Shown here: one piece after another, positions 9,726-18,420 of the stretch
Layout: each line of letters starts with the position of its first letter
Position numbering within the stretch: position 1 is the first letter of the stretch
Assembly: GCA_016703005.1 (NCBI GenBank)
Contig: JADJCX010000010.1
Location: 68,474-132,473, forward strand
DNA length: 64,000 bases
Direction: 5' to 3'
Origin: Flavobacteriales bacterium
GTDB taxonomy: Bacteria; Bacteroidota; Bacteroidia; Flavobacteriales_F; PHOS-HE28
Notes under the pieces: model-generated
Told to the model about the DNA's origin: nothing
Databases searched by the model: none
What the model saw: the letters and a program-made list of their open reading frames with translations, nothing else
Translations under genes and position numbers: made by a program

Positions 9726-10541
9726 ATGAACATCGTCCTCAACACACTCAGCACGTTGGCTGTGCTGTACGCGCTGGTCTGCTTGTTCTACTGGTTGGTG
9801 CAGGAGCGCATGATCTTCATCCGCTTCCGTCTTCCGCCGCACTACCGGTTCCGGTTCAAAGCCGGGCACCCCCCGCACGAAGAGTGGTTCATTGAACAGC
9901 CCGATGGTGCCAAACTGCATGCTCTCCTGTTCACCGCACCTGAACCCAAGGGCGTGGTACTCTACTTCCACGGCAACACCGGCAGTTTGCGGCGCTGGGG
10001 CAAGCGCGCGCCGCGCTTCACCAAGCTCGGTTGGAACGTGCTGATGCCCGATCCACGGGGCTACGGCAAAAGCCGGGGCCGCCTGAGCGAAGCCGCGTTG
10101 CATGCCGACGCAGAAGCGTGGTTCGAACAGGTGTTGAAACAATGGTCTCGAGATCGGATCGTGCTCTTCGGGCGCTCGTTGGGCAGTGGGCTGGCAACGC
10201 CGCTCGCCGCGAAGCATGGACCCCGCGCGTTGGTGCTGGAATCGCCGTTCGCCAACCTGATCGAGGTGGCGCGCAGCTACAGCGTGCTATTGCCCTACCG
10301 GCTGCTATTGCGATATCCGTTCCGGAACGACCGGGCGATCCGGCGGGTGACTTGCCCCGTCCTGATCTTCCACGGCCAGCGCGATCAAACGGTGCCGTAC
10401 GCCAGTGCATTGCGCCTGTATGCACTTGTTCCGCCCACCGTGCAGCGCGAAATGGTGTCCTTTCCCCACGGACACCACAACGACTTGCCCCGCTTCGATC
10501 TGTACCACCGGAAGTTGAAGGAGTTGCTCGACGGGCATTAG
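9726..10541 (+). CDS. Membrane-anchored alpha/beta hydrolase (BEM46-like)
   Basis: A 271-residue serine hydrolase of unknown substrate. Residues about 8-25 form a single N-terminal membrane anchor. The fold is shown by YFHGNTGS (oxyanion loop, about residue 80), PDPRGYGKS, the nucleophile elbow GRSLGSG (about 147-153), an Asp in FHGQRDQTVPY and a His in FPHGHHND. This order matches the BEM46/FrsA-like group, often annotated as peptidase or esterase without evidence. It is a single gene between the divergent ABC operon and the FKBP gene; no terminator was recognised after it. Confidence 0.88.
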   Translation: MNIVLNTLSTLAVLYALVCLFYWLVQERMIFIRFRLPPHYRFRFKAGHPPHEEWFIEQPDGAKLHALLFTAPEPKGVVLYFHGNTGSLRRWGKRAPRFTKLGWNVLMPDPRGYGKSRGRLSEAALHADAEAWFEQVLKQWSRDRIVLFGRSLGSGLATPLAAKHGPRALVLESPFANLIEVARSYSVLLPYRLLLRYPFRNDRAIRRVTCPVLIFHGQRDQTVPYASALRLYALVPPTVQREMVSFPHGHHNDLPRFDLYHRKLKELLDGH

Positions 10542-10614
10542 CTGTTTGGCTCTTACAGGGTTGCCCCAGCGCTTCCCAAAGCATGTGAACACCTCCAGCT
10601 GATCGGTGCAATCC

Positions 10615-10622
10615 TACATTCG
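10615..10622 (+). promoter_or_regulatory. Probable -7 promoter box (TACATTCG)
   Basis: TACATTCG is 19 bases before the FKBP lipoprotein ATG at 10642. It is the same octamer as upstream of the genes at 3354 and, on the minus strand, 54553. Confidence 0.5.
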
Positions 10623-10641
10623 CCGTCCCAAAACAGAACGC

Positions 10642-11376
10642 ATGACTTTCCGCATCATCATAGCCACAGTGGCTCTCACCATTCTTAGCGCGTGCTCAAA
10701 CGACGTTACCGGCCAGAAGGGCGGTAAGATCGACCTGAAGACGAACCTCGATTCCGTGAGCTACGGCATTGGCACACAGGTGGGGGAGAATCTAAAGGGC
10801 AACTTCCGCCAAAGCGGCATGGATTCCCTGAACAACGCTGCGTTGGCCGCTGGCCTGCGTGATGCATTGGACAGCACCATGCGTTTCAACTCCGAAAAAG
10901 TGAACACACTGGTGCAGGCGTACATGATCGCCATGCAGCAAAAGGTCATGGCCATGGAGCAGGCCAAAGGCGAGGCGAACATCCGCGCAGGCGAAGCGTT
11001 CTTGAGCGAGAACGGCAAGAAGCCCGGTGTGATCACCACCCAAACGGGCCTGCAGTACGAAGTGCTGCAACAAGGCACCGGACCGAAGCCGACACTGACG
11101 GATTCCGTAAGCGTGCACTACAAAGGCACGTTGGTTGACGGTACGGAATTCCAAAGCAGCTACACCTATGGCCAACCCGTGGGTTTCGCCGTGAGCGGTG
11201 TTAACGGTGTTATTGCCGGTTGGACCGAAGTGCTGCAGCTGATGCCCGTTGGCTCGCGCTACAAAGTGTACATCCCCAGCAACCTCGCATGGGGAGCGCA
11301 AAGCCCCGACCCCAAGATCCCGGCCTACAGCACGGTGATCTTCGAAATGGAGTTGGTGAAGGTGATGGGGAAGTGA
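10642..11376 (+). CDS. FKBP-type peptidyl-prolyl cis-trans isomerase, lipoprotein
   Basis: A 244-residue isomerase that probably helps proteins fold outside the cytoplasm. The ATG at 10642 gives a lipoprotein signal ending ILSAC-S, so the mature protein should be lipid-anchored. Residues about 35-125 form the helical FKBP N-terminal dimerisation domain (LDSVSYGIGTQVGENLKGNF) and residues about 140-244 the FKBP catalytic domain, with V-H-Y-K-G-T-L, G-T-E-F-Q-S-S, the G-V-I-A-G-W-T-E segment and a typical final strand IFEMELVKV. It is similar in layout to Mip/FklB proteins. A strong terminator follows directly. Confidence 0.93.
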   Translation: MTFRIIIATVALTILSACSNDVTGQKGGKIDLKTNLDSVSYGIGTQVGENLKGNFRQSGMDSLNNAALAAGLRDALDSTMRFNSEKVNTLVQAYMIAMQQKVMAMEQAKGEANIRAGEAFLSENGKKPGVITTQTGLQYEVLQQGTGPKPTLTDSVSVHYKGTLVDGTEFQSSYTYGQPVGFAVSGVNGVIAGWTEVLQLMPVGSRYKVYIPSNLAWGAQSPDPKIPAYSTVIFEMELVKVMGK

Positions 11377-11394
11377 CCGTAGAACTGAACGGAT

Positions 11395-11426
11395 CGAAAG
11401 GCTCCGAAAGGGGCCTTTCGTTTTTT
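11395..11426 (+). terminator. Rho-independent terminator
   Basis: An 8-base stem (CGAAAGGC/GCCTTTCG, 11395-11402 and 11413-11420) is followed at once by six T. It terminates the FKBP gene and lies just before the end of the convergent small gene at 11430. Confidence 0.88.
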
Positions 11427-11429
11427 GCT

Positions 11430-11708
11430 TCAAGGCTCCTCCGGCAACGCCATCCAGTGCGTGACATCGCTAAAGAACTTGTTGCTGCCGCCTTCGCCCA
11501 GCCAGAAGTGCGGGCTGCCGGTGTAGCCGGTCTTCGTGGGGTTCTTGATGAAGTGCTCGTGCGCGAACTTCATGATCACGGCGTTGCGTTCTTCGGTGCC
11601 TATGCGCCCCGGCAAGTGGATGGTGTTGCTGGGCAACCAGCACAGCACGCGCTGGCCATCGGCCGGTAAGCGATCGGCCGTGCTGATCCAGGTTGCGTTC
11701 TTGGTCAT
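11430..11708 (-). CDS. Small DUF551-like protein coupled to alkB
   Basis: A 92-residue cytosolic protein. The start WISTADRLPADGQRVLCW and the end VTHWMALPEEP match the pattern of the DUF551 family, small proteins with conserved Trp residues and no known function that are common in phages and bacteria. The ATG at 11708 lies two bases past the stop of the AlkB gene, so it is probably translated from the same message. A longer frame would run into alkB and is not needed. Assignment to DUF551 is by pattern only. Confidence 0.72.
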   Translation of the reverse strand: MTKNATWISTADRLPADGQRVLCWLPSNTIHLPGRIGTEERNAVIMKFAHEHFIKNPTKTGYTGSPHFWLGEGGSNKFFSDVTHWMALPEEP

Positions 11709-11710
11709 CG

Positions 11711-12823
11711 TCAAGCAAGTTCCGCATGTTTGTCCTTCAGGGCATCTACTCGCGGGTGCATGATACGGAACCAAACCGGCGGCAGCAGGCTCAGGATCAT
11801 CATTCCCGGATAGCCCGTGGGCAGTTGCGCGCCATCCTCTAGTCCTTCCAGCGCTTGGTACTTTTTGCTGGCTTTGTGGTGGTGGTCGCTATGTCGGGTG
11901 AGTTCAAAGAGCATGAGGCGGCCCATGGGGTGATCGTTGTTCCATGAATGCACATGGTGCACTCGGCCAAAGGTGCCATCGGCACGTTGCACCCGTTGCA
12001 GCCCATAGTGCTCTATGTAGTTCACCGTTTCCAACAGCAGCACCCCAATGGCCGCTGCGAGCAGGAACGCGACCAAGGTGAACCAGCCGAAGACGAACAG
12101 TACTGTAGCGCACAGCGCGGTTTGCAGGAATACGAAGCGCAGCATTTCGTTCTCCATGTTCCACACCGACCGTCCTGCTTTGGCCAAGCGCTCGCGTTCC
12201 AAGTGCCAAGCGCTGAACCAACTGTATATGATGGTACGCACCCAGAAGAAGTAAAGCGGTTCGCCGCGACGAGCGCTGGCCGGATCCTGCCGCGTGGCCA
12301 CGTGCCGGTGGTGTCCCCGATTGTGCTCAATGATGAAGTGCATGTACAACGAGGTAAGCAGCAATGCACGGGACAAGTCGCGCTCCCAGCGCTTGCTGCG
12401 GTGCCCCAGTTCGTGGGCCACATTGATGCCGTAAACCCCACATAGCAGGCCCATGGTGGCTATGCGCCCTGCGATCTCCCAATTCGTTAACCCGGTTTCG
12501 CCAATAGTGAAGAAGAACAGGACCAGCAAGCCCCACTGAATGGGTACGATGGCATAAACGATCCAGTCGAACAATGGCTCGTTCAGCGCAGCTTCCTCCT
12601 CTTCTTTGCTGAAACGATCATGACTTTGGGGTAACAACAGATCCGCGATCGGCACCACCGCGAACCCGTATAACGGGAACAGCCAGCACCACGGTCCGTG
12701 GCCCAGCAAACCGACCAGCCCGAAGGCCGGACCTACGAGGGTGAGCAAGTATCGGTAGGAGCGGTTCCGTGCAGCGCGCTGCACGGCAGTTGAGGTAAGG
12801 ATGCTTGTTGGGGTCGTTGTCAT
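11711..12823 (-). CDS. alkB: AlkB-type alkane 1-monooxygenase / membrane fatty-acid hydroxylase
   Basis: A 370-residue integral-membrane di-iron enzyme, expected to hydroxylate the terminal carbon of medium-chain alkanes or related acyl chains. All four diagnostic motifs are present: HELGHR, EHNRGHHRH, the AlkB-specific NYIEHYGL and RHSDHHH. These separate it from ordinary desaturases. About six hydrophobic segments surround them. The ATG at 12823 is preceded at 15-25 bases by a TACTTTCG box. The enzyme needs rubredoxin and rubredoxin reductase; neither is seen in this window. A small DUF551-like gene follows directly. Substrate range cannot be read from sequence. Confidence 0.9.
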   Translation of the reverse strand: MTTTPTSILTSTAVQRAARNRSYRYLLTLVGPAFGLVGLLGHGPWCWLFPLYGFAVVPIADLLLPQSHDRFSKEEEEAALNEPLFDWIVYAIVPIQWGLLVLFFFTIGETGLTNWEIAGRIATMGLLCGVYGINVAHELGHRSKRWERDLSRALLLTSLYMHFIIEHNRGHHRHVATRQDPASARRGEPLYFFWVRTIIYSWFSAWHLERERLAKAGRSVWNMENEMLRFVFLQTALCATVLFVFGWFTLVAFLLAAAIGVLLLETVNYIEHYGLQRVQRADGTFGRVHHVHSWNNDHPMGRLMLFELTRHSDHHHKASKKYQALEGLEDGAQLPTGYPGMMILSLLPPVWFRIMHPRVDALKDKHAELA

Positions 12824-12839
12824 GGCTGTTTGCCCGCAA

Positions 12840-12847
12840 CGAAAGTA
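12840..12847 (-). promoter_or_regulatory. Probable -7 promoter box for alkB (TACTTTCG)
   Basis: On the minus strand TACTTTCG is 16 bases upstream of the alkB ATG. It lies in the 149-base divergent gap shared with the M16 peptidase operon. Confidence 0.5.
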
Positions 12848-12939
12848 GAACCCGGATGTGCGAGCCGTTTGCAACGAGCTCACGCGGGACTTGCGTCTGC
12901 GACGCCTCCCGCTCCGCCGCCGTGTTGTTACTACAGGCC

Positions 12940-12947
12940 TACATTAG
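12940..12947 (+). promoter_or_regulatory. Probable -7 promoter box for the M16 operon (TACATTAG)
   Basis: TACATTAG is 25 bases before the ATG at 12973. It is one base further from the consensus than the other boxes. Confidence 0.4.
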
Positions 12948-12972
12948 CGGCCCTTTGCCAGAAACCGACGAC

Positions 12973-14292
12973 ATGAACAGAGCAAGTTTGGCGCCCATAG
13001 CGGCGGCGTTGGCCGTTTCCGCCAGTGCGCAGATGCAGCCGATCGCATTCACCGAATTCGACCTCGACAACGGGTTGCATGTGATCCTGCACGAAGACCA
13101 TAGCACCCCGATCGTCAGCGTCAGCGTGATGTACCACGTAGGCAGCAAGAACGAAACGAGCGACCGTCGCGGCTTCCCCCACTTCTTCGAGCATTTGCTC
13201 TTCGAAGGTTCCGCCAACATCGAGCGTGGCGAGTTCAGTAAGCACGTTGAGAAAGCCGGTGGAGTGCTCAATGCCAACACCAACGGCGACCGCACGTACT
13301 ATTACGAAGTGCTGCCCAGCAATCAGTTGGAACTGGGGCTCTGGCTCGAAAGCGAACGCATGTTGCACGCCAAGGTGGACCAGGTCGGTGTGGACACCCA
13401 ACGCGAAGTAGTGAAGGAGGAACGCCGCCAGCGGTATGAGAACCAGCCGTACGGGAGCATTCTCATCGAGGTGCTGAAACGGGCGTACACCGTGCATCCT
13501 TACCAGTGGCCCACCATCGGCTTCATGGAAGACCTGAACGCAGCGAGCGAAGCGGATTACCGCACGTTCTATAAAACGTACTACGTGCCCAACAACGCCG
13601 TGCTGGTTGTCGCTGGCGATATCAAGCAGGATGCGGCCAAGGATCTGGTGAAGAAGTATTTCGCCGGGATCCCGAAGGGCAATGATGTGCCACCGGTGAA
13701 AGCGGAGGAGCCACCCATGAACGGTGAGGTGCGCGATGTGGTGAAGGACAACATTCAATTGCCCGCTGTAGTGCAGGCGTACCGTATTCCCGCTATAGGC
13801 ACCGATGATTTCTATGCGGTGGATATGCTGAACCGCATTCTGAGCAATGGCAATTCGTCGCGTTTGCAGACAAAGCTGAAAGACGAGCAGGAACTGGCCT
13901 TGGTAGTCGGTTCGTTCAGCTTGCCCTTCGAGCACCCAGGCCTTGCCATCGCATTTGCGATCGCCGCGGCAGGTATTGATCCCGACACATTGGAGGCGAG
14001 CATGAATGCTGAGTTCGCGCGCGTAGGAAAGGAGTCGATCAGCGCACCGGAGCTGGCAAAATTGAAAGCCCAGCTTGAAACAGAATACGTTCAAGCGAAC
14101 AGCCGCATCACAGGCGTCGCCGAAAACCTCGCCAACGCCTACACCTTCATGGGAGGCACCAAGACAGTGAACGGCGAGTTGGACCGCTATCTCGCCGTTA
14201 CCGCCGCCGATATCCAACGGGTGGCCAAGGAGTATTTCGTTCCGCAGAACCGCGTAGTGCTGCACTACGTGCCCAACACCACACAGAACTGA
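12973..14292 (+). CDS. M16 family zinc metallopeptidase, catalytic member
   Basis: A 439-residue pitrilysin-type peptidase, probably periplasmic. The ATG at 12973 gives a signal peptide ending SASAQ. The inverted zinc motif H-F-F-E-H lies about residues 75-79, with the third ligand Glu expected about 75 residues later in the LESERM region (E-S-E). The remaining halves follow the usual M16 order with R-Y-E-N-Q-P-Y-G-S and the G-N-S-S-R-L segment. It is translationally linked to the next gene by a TGATG overlap. Pairs of one active and one inactive M16 subunit are known to act as heterodimers, so this protein probably supplies the catalytic site. Confidence 0.92.
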   Translation: MNRASLAPIAAALAVSASAQMQPIAFTEFDLDNGLHVILHEDHSTPIVSVSVMYHVGSKNETSDRRGFPHFFEHLLFEGSANIERGEFSKHVEKAGGVLNANTNGDRTYYYEVLPSNQLELGLWLESERMLHAKVDQVGVDTQREVVKEERRQRYENQPYGSILIEVLKRAYTVHPYQWPTIGFMEDLNAASEADYRTFYKTYYVPNNAVLVVAGDIKQDAAKDLVKKYFAGIPKGNDVPPVKAEEPPMNGEVRDVVKDNIQLPAVVQAYRIPAIGTDDFYAVDMLNRILSNGNSSRLQTKLKDEQELALVVGSFSLPFEHPGLAIAFAIAAAGIDPDTLEASMNAEFARVGKESISAPELAKLKAQLETEYVQANSRITGVAENLANAYTFMGGTKTVNGELDRYLAVTAADIQRVAKEYFVPQNRVVLHYVPNTTQN

Positions 14293-16421
14293 TGGTCCGC
14301 AACACTGCTCTGCTCATCGCGGCCCTGCTCATTCCAGCAATGACCACCGCACAACTCGATCGCTCAAAGGCGCCCACGCCCGGCCCTGCTCCGCAGGTGC
14401 GCGTTGGCCAGCATACCTCGTTCGTCCTCGCAAACGGAATGCGGGTGATCGTAGTGGAGAACCACAAACTGCCCACCATCAGCGTGCAAATGCGGTTCGA
14501 TATCGAGCCCTTCCTGCAAAGCCCCGCCGTGGGCTACACCGACCTTGTAGGCGAACTGCTTACCAGCGGGACACGTCGCAAGACGAAGGCCCAGATCGAT
14601 GAAGAGGTGGATGCCATGGGCGCGCAGCTGAGCGCCACCGCCGATGGTCTTTTCGCCAGTGGGCTCAAGAAGAATTTCACGCCGTTGATGAATCTGGTGT
14701 ACGACGTGATCAGTAGCGCGAACTTCCCTCCAGCCGAATTCGAGAAGGCCAAGACACGCATGCTCAGCGCCATGCAAAGCCGGAAGGACGATCCCGATGG
14801 AATAGCGGATCAGGTCGGTAGGGCCCTCACGTTCAGTAAGGGCCATCCCTATGGTGAAGTGGCCACGGCAAAAACCGTGGAGGCCATAACACGCAAGCAA
14901 GTAGTGGCATACTACGATCGTTTTTTCCGGCCGGCAAAGAGCTACTTGGTGTTCGTTGGTGACATAACCGAATACGAAGCCCGCCAAGCCGCTGAGAAGT
15001 ACTTTGCCAACTGGGCGCCGAACACGGCAGTGGTGCCGGTTCTGGATGCGGATGGCGCCGAGGTAGTGGATGGGTTGGGGCCGATCAGAACGGCCAAGAA
15101 AGTCCCGGTGGCTCCATCCATGCGGCGTGTTGCATTCGTGGATCGTCCCGGCGCTGCGCAGTCGCTCATCCGGGTTGTGTACCCCGTACATCTGCACCCC
15201 TGGGATCCCATGCACGTGGATGCCCAAGTGTTGAATACCATCATGGGCGGGGGCGTATTCAACGCACGCCTGATGCAGAACCTCCGCGAGGACAAGGCCT
15301 ATACGTACGGTGCCTACAGTAGCCTCGATGCGGACCGCTATGCAGGTAGCTTCAGTGCTGGTGCGAGTGTTCGTACCTCGGTTACTGATAGCGCGGTGAG
15401 CGAATTCGTATTCGAGTTGGAGCACATCCGTGAAAATCCGGTCACTGAGGAGGAGTTGTCCCTGGCCAAGAGCTACCTCGCTGGAAGCTTCGGTAGGTCC
15501 TTGGAGGATCCGCGCACCATTGCCCGTTTCGCGCTCAACACTTATTTGTACGGGCTTCCGGCCAACCACTACAATACCTACTTGCAGCGATTGGATACCG
15601 TTACGGCATCAGGCGTGCTGGCGGCGGCAAAACAGTTCATGACGCCCGACCACAGCACGATCCTTGTGGTGGGTGACAAGGATGAGGTAGCCGGCAAACT
15701 CGCCCAATTCAGTTTCGAGGGCTCGGTTACCTACTACGATATCAATGGCGACATCTACCGCGAGAATGTGCAACCTCCTCCGGCCGGGATGACCGCCCAG
15801 CAAGTGCTCGATGCGTACTTCACCGCGATCGGGGGAAAGAGCAACATTATCGGCGTTGGCAACCTGAAAACGGTGATGTCCGCAACCATGCAGGGTATGA
15901 CCATCACAGCTACCACCTACAACAAAGGGCAGGACAAGTATGCCATGGAGATGAAGGCCGGTCCGATGACCGTTCAGAAAGTGGTGTACGATGGTGTGCG
16001 CGGTATTTCCACCGGACCCGACGGCAAGAAGGAACTCGTGGATCTGGAATTGGAGGAGCTTGCGATGGAGGCACCCGCGTTCCCTGAACTGAACTACCAG
16101 CGTATGGGCCGGTTGATCCTCAGCGGCATTGCCGAAGTGGACGGGGAGGAGTGCTACAAGCTGACTTTGATGCTCGATAACGGTGGCAAGATCACCGAAT
16201 ACTACAGCAAGAAGAGTGGCTTGAAACTTCGCAAGGTGCAGGTGAAGCAGACCGGCGAGGGCAACATGTCGGTGACCACCGACCTGAAGGACTATCGTCC
16301 GGAAGGCGGAATCCTGTTCCCCCATTTGGTGGAACAGAGCGCGGGTATGAGCATGACCTTTACCGTGACCGAGATCGCCGTGAACAAGGGAGTGCCCGAC
16401 GGCGTATTCCTGTTGGAGTGA
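14292..16421 (+). CDS. M16 family non-catalytic partner with extra C-terminal domain
   Basis: A 709-residue secreted protein (signal peptide about residues 1-18, ending MTTAQ). Residues about 35-480 follow the M16 fold (MRVIVVENHKLPTISVQM, later AYTYGAYSSL), but the zinc motif is absent: the position of HxxEH reads GYTDLVGEL. It should therefore be the substrate-binding, inactive subunit of a heterodimer with the preceding protein. Residues about 490-709 are an additional beta-rich domain (start TAQQVLDAYFTAIGG) resembling outer-membrane lipoprotein-sorting folds such as LolA/LolB; this resemblance is an inference from pattern. A terminator follows. Confidence 0.87.
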   Translation: MVRNTALLIAALLIPAMTTAQLDRSKAPTPGPAPQVRVGQHTSFVLANGMRVIVVENHKLPTISVQMRFDIEPFLQSPAVGYTDLVGELLTSGTRRKTKAQIDEEVDAMGAQLSATADGLFASGLKKNFTPLMNLVYDVISSANFPPAEFEKAKTRMLSAMQSRKDDPDGIADQVGRALTFSKGHPYGEVATAKTVEAITRKQVVAYYDRFFRPAKSYLVFVGDITEYEARQAAEKYFANWAPNTAVVPVLDADGAEVVDGLGPIRTAKKVPVAPSMRRVAFVDRPGAAQSLIRVVYPVHLHPWDPMHVDAQVLNTIMGGGVFNARLMQNLREDKAYTYGAYSSLDADRYAGSFSAGASVRTSVTDSAVSEFVFELEHIRENPVTEEELSLAKSYLAGSFGRSLEDPRTIARFALNTYLYGLPANHYNTYLQRLDTVTASGVLAAAKQFMTPDHSTILVVGDKDEVAGKLAQFSFEGSVTYYDINGDIYRENVQPPPAGMTAQQVLDAYFTAIGGKSNIIGVGNLKTVMSATMQGMTITATTYNKGQDKYAMEMKAGPMTVQKVVYDGVRGISTGPDGKKELVDLELEELAMEAPAFPELNYQRMGRLILSGIAEVDGEECYKLTLMLDNGGKITEYYSKKSGLKLRKVQVKQTGEGNMSVTTDLKDYRPEGGILFPHLVEQSAGMSMTFTVTEIAVNKGVPDGVFLLE

Positions 16422-16444
16422 ACATCGGTTCCCGGAATGAACAG

Positions 16445-16480
16445 AAGCGGAGCGGGTAACACCTGCTCCGCTTTTCTTTT
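16445..16480. terminator. Terminator between convergent genes
   Basis: A 9-base stem AAGCGGAGC/GCTCCGCTT (16445-16453 and 16465-16473) is followed by TTCTTTT. It ends the M16 operon and lies 14 bases from the end of the opposing sulfatase-like gene. Confidence 0.85.
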
Positions 16481-16493
16481 CGTCCCGGCATGG

Positions 16494-18353
16494 CTACTCG
16501 TTGAACCCGATGTACCGGTCCAAGAGTACTTGCGTGATGGCTTGGCCGCGCACGAGTAACTCAGCCTTGGCGGGACTTGTCGCGGTATCCCCCAGTTGTT
16601 GCAGGAAGCGCCGGCCCACGTTGTCCCAAACGAGCGTTCGATGTGCATCGGCGATCCCGAAGCCGTCGTCGAAACTCCAGTAGGCGAAGTGCTCCTGTGA
16701 TGGGTTCAACAGGTCTTTGCCCCACGGGTTGGGTTGCTGTAACAGGCCCATTTGAGCCAGTAGAGTGGTGGAAACGTCGCTGTGGCACCCGTAGGTGGTG
16801 TTGGTCTTTCCTCTCCACTCATTTCGAAGCGCCGGCCCGCAGAGCAGCAGCGGAATACGATGCCGCTCGGCCACATATTGGGCACGGTATTTCGGTAGAA
16901 AGTGTCCGTGATCCGGCACGATCACGAACAAGGTGTTCGCGTACCAAGGCTGCAGCTTAGCCTGTGCCATGAACCATCCCAGCCACTGATCGGTATAGTG
17001 CACAGTGTTCCGGTACCGGTCCGGTTCGCTTCTGCCGGTGAACGGGCTGTGTACCGGTGCCACGAACGGCTCATGACTGGTGGCTGTCATCACCACGTTG
17101 ATGAAGGGTTGTTGCATCCTCTTCAAATCTTCCAACGCGAACGAGAAGAGATCCTCATCGAAGGCACCCCAACGTGTGCGATGCTTGCCGGGTATGCTGC
17201 TTTCGTCGTGTATCACGTCGAAGCCCATGGCATGCAGGTAACTGCGTGTGTTCGCGAAGCTCACGTCGCCCGAGTAGGTGTAACGGCTGTTGTAGCCAGC
17301 GCTGTCCAATGTGTGCACCAAACTGGGCAACCGATCGAACTTCCCGAACTGCCGAATGATGGTGGTCTTGGGCTGCGAAGGGAAGCCGCTCAACACCGCA
17401 CACAATCCTTGCTCGGTCCTGAACCCCGTGCTGTAGAAGTTCGTGAAGAGCGATCCTTGTTCGCAAAGCTTGCTGAATTCGGGCGACACGTCCTGTTCAC
17501 CACCGAGCGGTGCGATCACATCACCGCTCCAACTCTCCAACAGGATAAGCACAATGTTCGGGCGTTCGATGGCGAGAACATGCACGGTGCCTTCTGCGGC
17601 CGGGGCGAAGGCTCGGGAAACGATCGCTTCGGCTTTTGCCGGTTCTAAATAGGTGTACGGGTTGAACTCATATTCCGCAGGCACCACCAACACTTCCAAG
17701 GCATTCCAGGGCCCGTTCAGCGCTGCGAGATTCAGCACTTGATGCGTGCTGTAATACGCCCAGCTCTTGTCGATCGGATAGTCTTGCACGCCGCCACGCA
17801 GTGCGAGGATGCACGACGCGGGCAAAAGCGCTGCCGCGGCTACCCGCGCCGCGACCGCTCCATCGCCCCAAGGCGAGTTGGTCCTGATGCGTTCCAGCAT
17901 AAAGAACCACAGCACGGTAATGGCCAGCACGGCAAGCGTGGGCCAGAGGACATGCGCTCCACCCGCAGCGGCTATGGCTTCCTCGGGGTATACCAAGTAC
18001 GAGAGCGCTTTGCGGTTCACCTTGGTGCCCCAACTGGCGAACAGACCGATATCCGCCACGCTCACGAAAGCGCACAACGCAAGCATCGTGATCATCCATC
18101 CGTTCATTACCCTTCGCAACCATTTTCGCTCAGCGAAAAACAGAACGGCGGTGATCAAGGATGGCACGAGCAGGAGATAGCCGGCCATGCTGATGTCCAT
18201 TGCAAAGCCGTATCGAAAGCTCGACAGCACTTCCAGAGTTGCAGCTTGGGAAGTGTAGTGCCAGCCGAAAGCGAGGAACAGTGCCCGCTGAATGGCGAAG
18301 AAGAGCAGCCAAAGCACCGCCAACTTCAGGAAGTACACTATACCTGCCCGCAT
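16494..18353 (-). CDS. LTA synthase family sulfatase-like phosphoglycerol transferase
   Basis: A 619-residue membrane enzyme. About five N-terminal hydrophobic segments (residues 1-190) anchor an extracytoplasmic alkaline-phosphatase-fold domain (about 265-560). Visible active-site features are NIVLILLESWSGD (metal-binding Glu), FRTEQGLCAVLSG (expected catalytic Thr), a Y-S-G-D-V segment and V-P-D-H-G-H (metal ligands). Family members move phosphoglycerol or phosphoethanolamine groups onto glycans or lipids. The preceding genes on this strand (deacetylase and formyltransferase) suggest work on a surface polysaccharide. The substrate is unknown and Gram-positive lipoteichoic acid is not implied. 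Confidence 0.85.
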   Translation of the reverse strand: MRAGIVYFLKLAVLWLLFFAIQRALFLAFGWHYTSQAATLEVLSSFRYGFAMDISMAGYLLLVPSLITAVLFFAERKWLRRVMNGWMITMLALCAFVSVADIGLFASWGTKVNRKALSYLVYPEEAIAAAGGAHVLWPTLAVLAITVLWFFMLERIRTNSPWGDGAVAARVAAAALLPASCILALRGGVQDYPIDKSWAYYSTHQVLNLAALNGPWNALEVLVVPAEYEFNPYTYLEPAKAEAIVSRAFAPAAEGTVHVLAIERPNIVLILLESWSGDVIAPLGGEQDVSPEFSKLCEQGSLFTNFYSTGFRTEQGLCAVLSGFPSQPKTTIIRQFGKFDRLPSLVHTLDSAGYNSRYTYSGDVSFANTRSYLHAMGFDVIHDESSIPGKHRTRWGAFDEDLFSFALEDLKRMQQPFINVVMTATSHEPFVAPVHSPFTGRSEPDRYRNTVHYTDQWLGWFMAQAKLQPWYANTLFVIVPDHGHFLPKYRAQYVAERHRIPLLLCGPALRNEWRGKTNTTYGCHSDVSTTLLAQMGLLQQPNPWGKDLLNPSQEHFAYWSFDDGFGIADAHRTLVWDNVGRRFLQQLGDTATSPAKAELLVRGQAITQVLLDRYIGFNE

Positions 18354-18420
18354 GTGTGATCGTCCCGACGCATCGGGAGCGGCAATGTTAAGCGACCATG
18401 ACCGTGCTGCTTCCTCGGAT

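Noticed and set aside
12931..14265. A 444-codon open frame antisense to the first M16 peptidase
   Set aside because: The plus strand encodes a complete M16 peptidase with signal peptide and zinc motif; the antisense frame is His/Val-rich composition without any motif, as expected from GC-rich coding sequence.
14364..15569. A 401-codon open frame antisense to the second M16 gene
   Set aside because: It lies wholly inside a clear coding gene and has no domain or start context.
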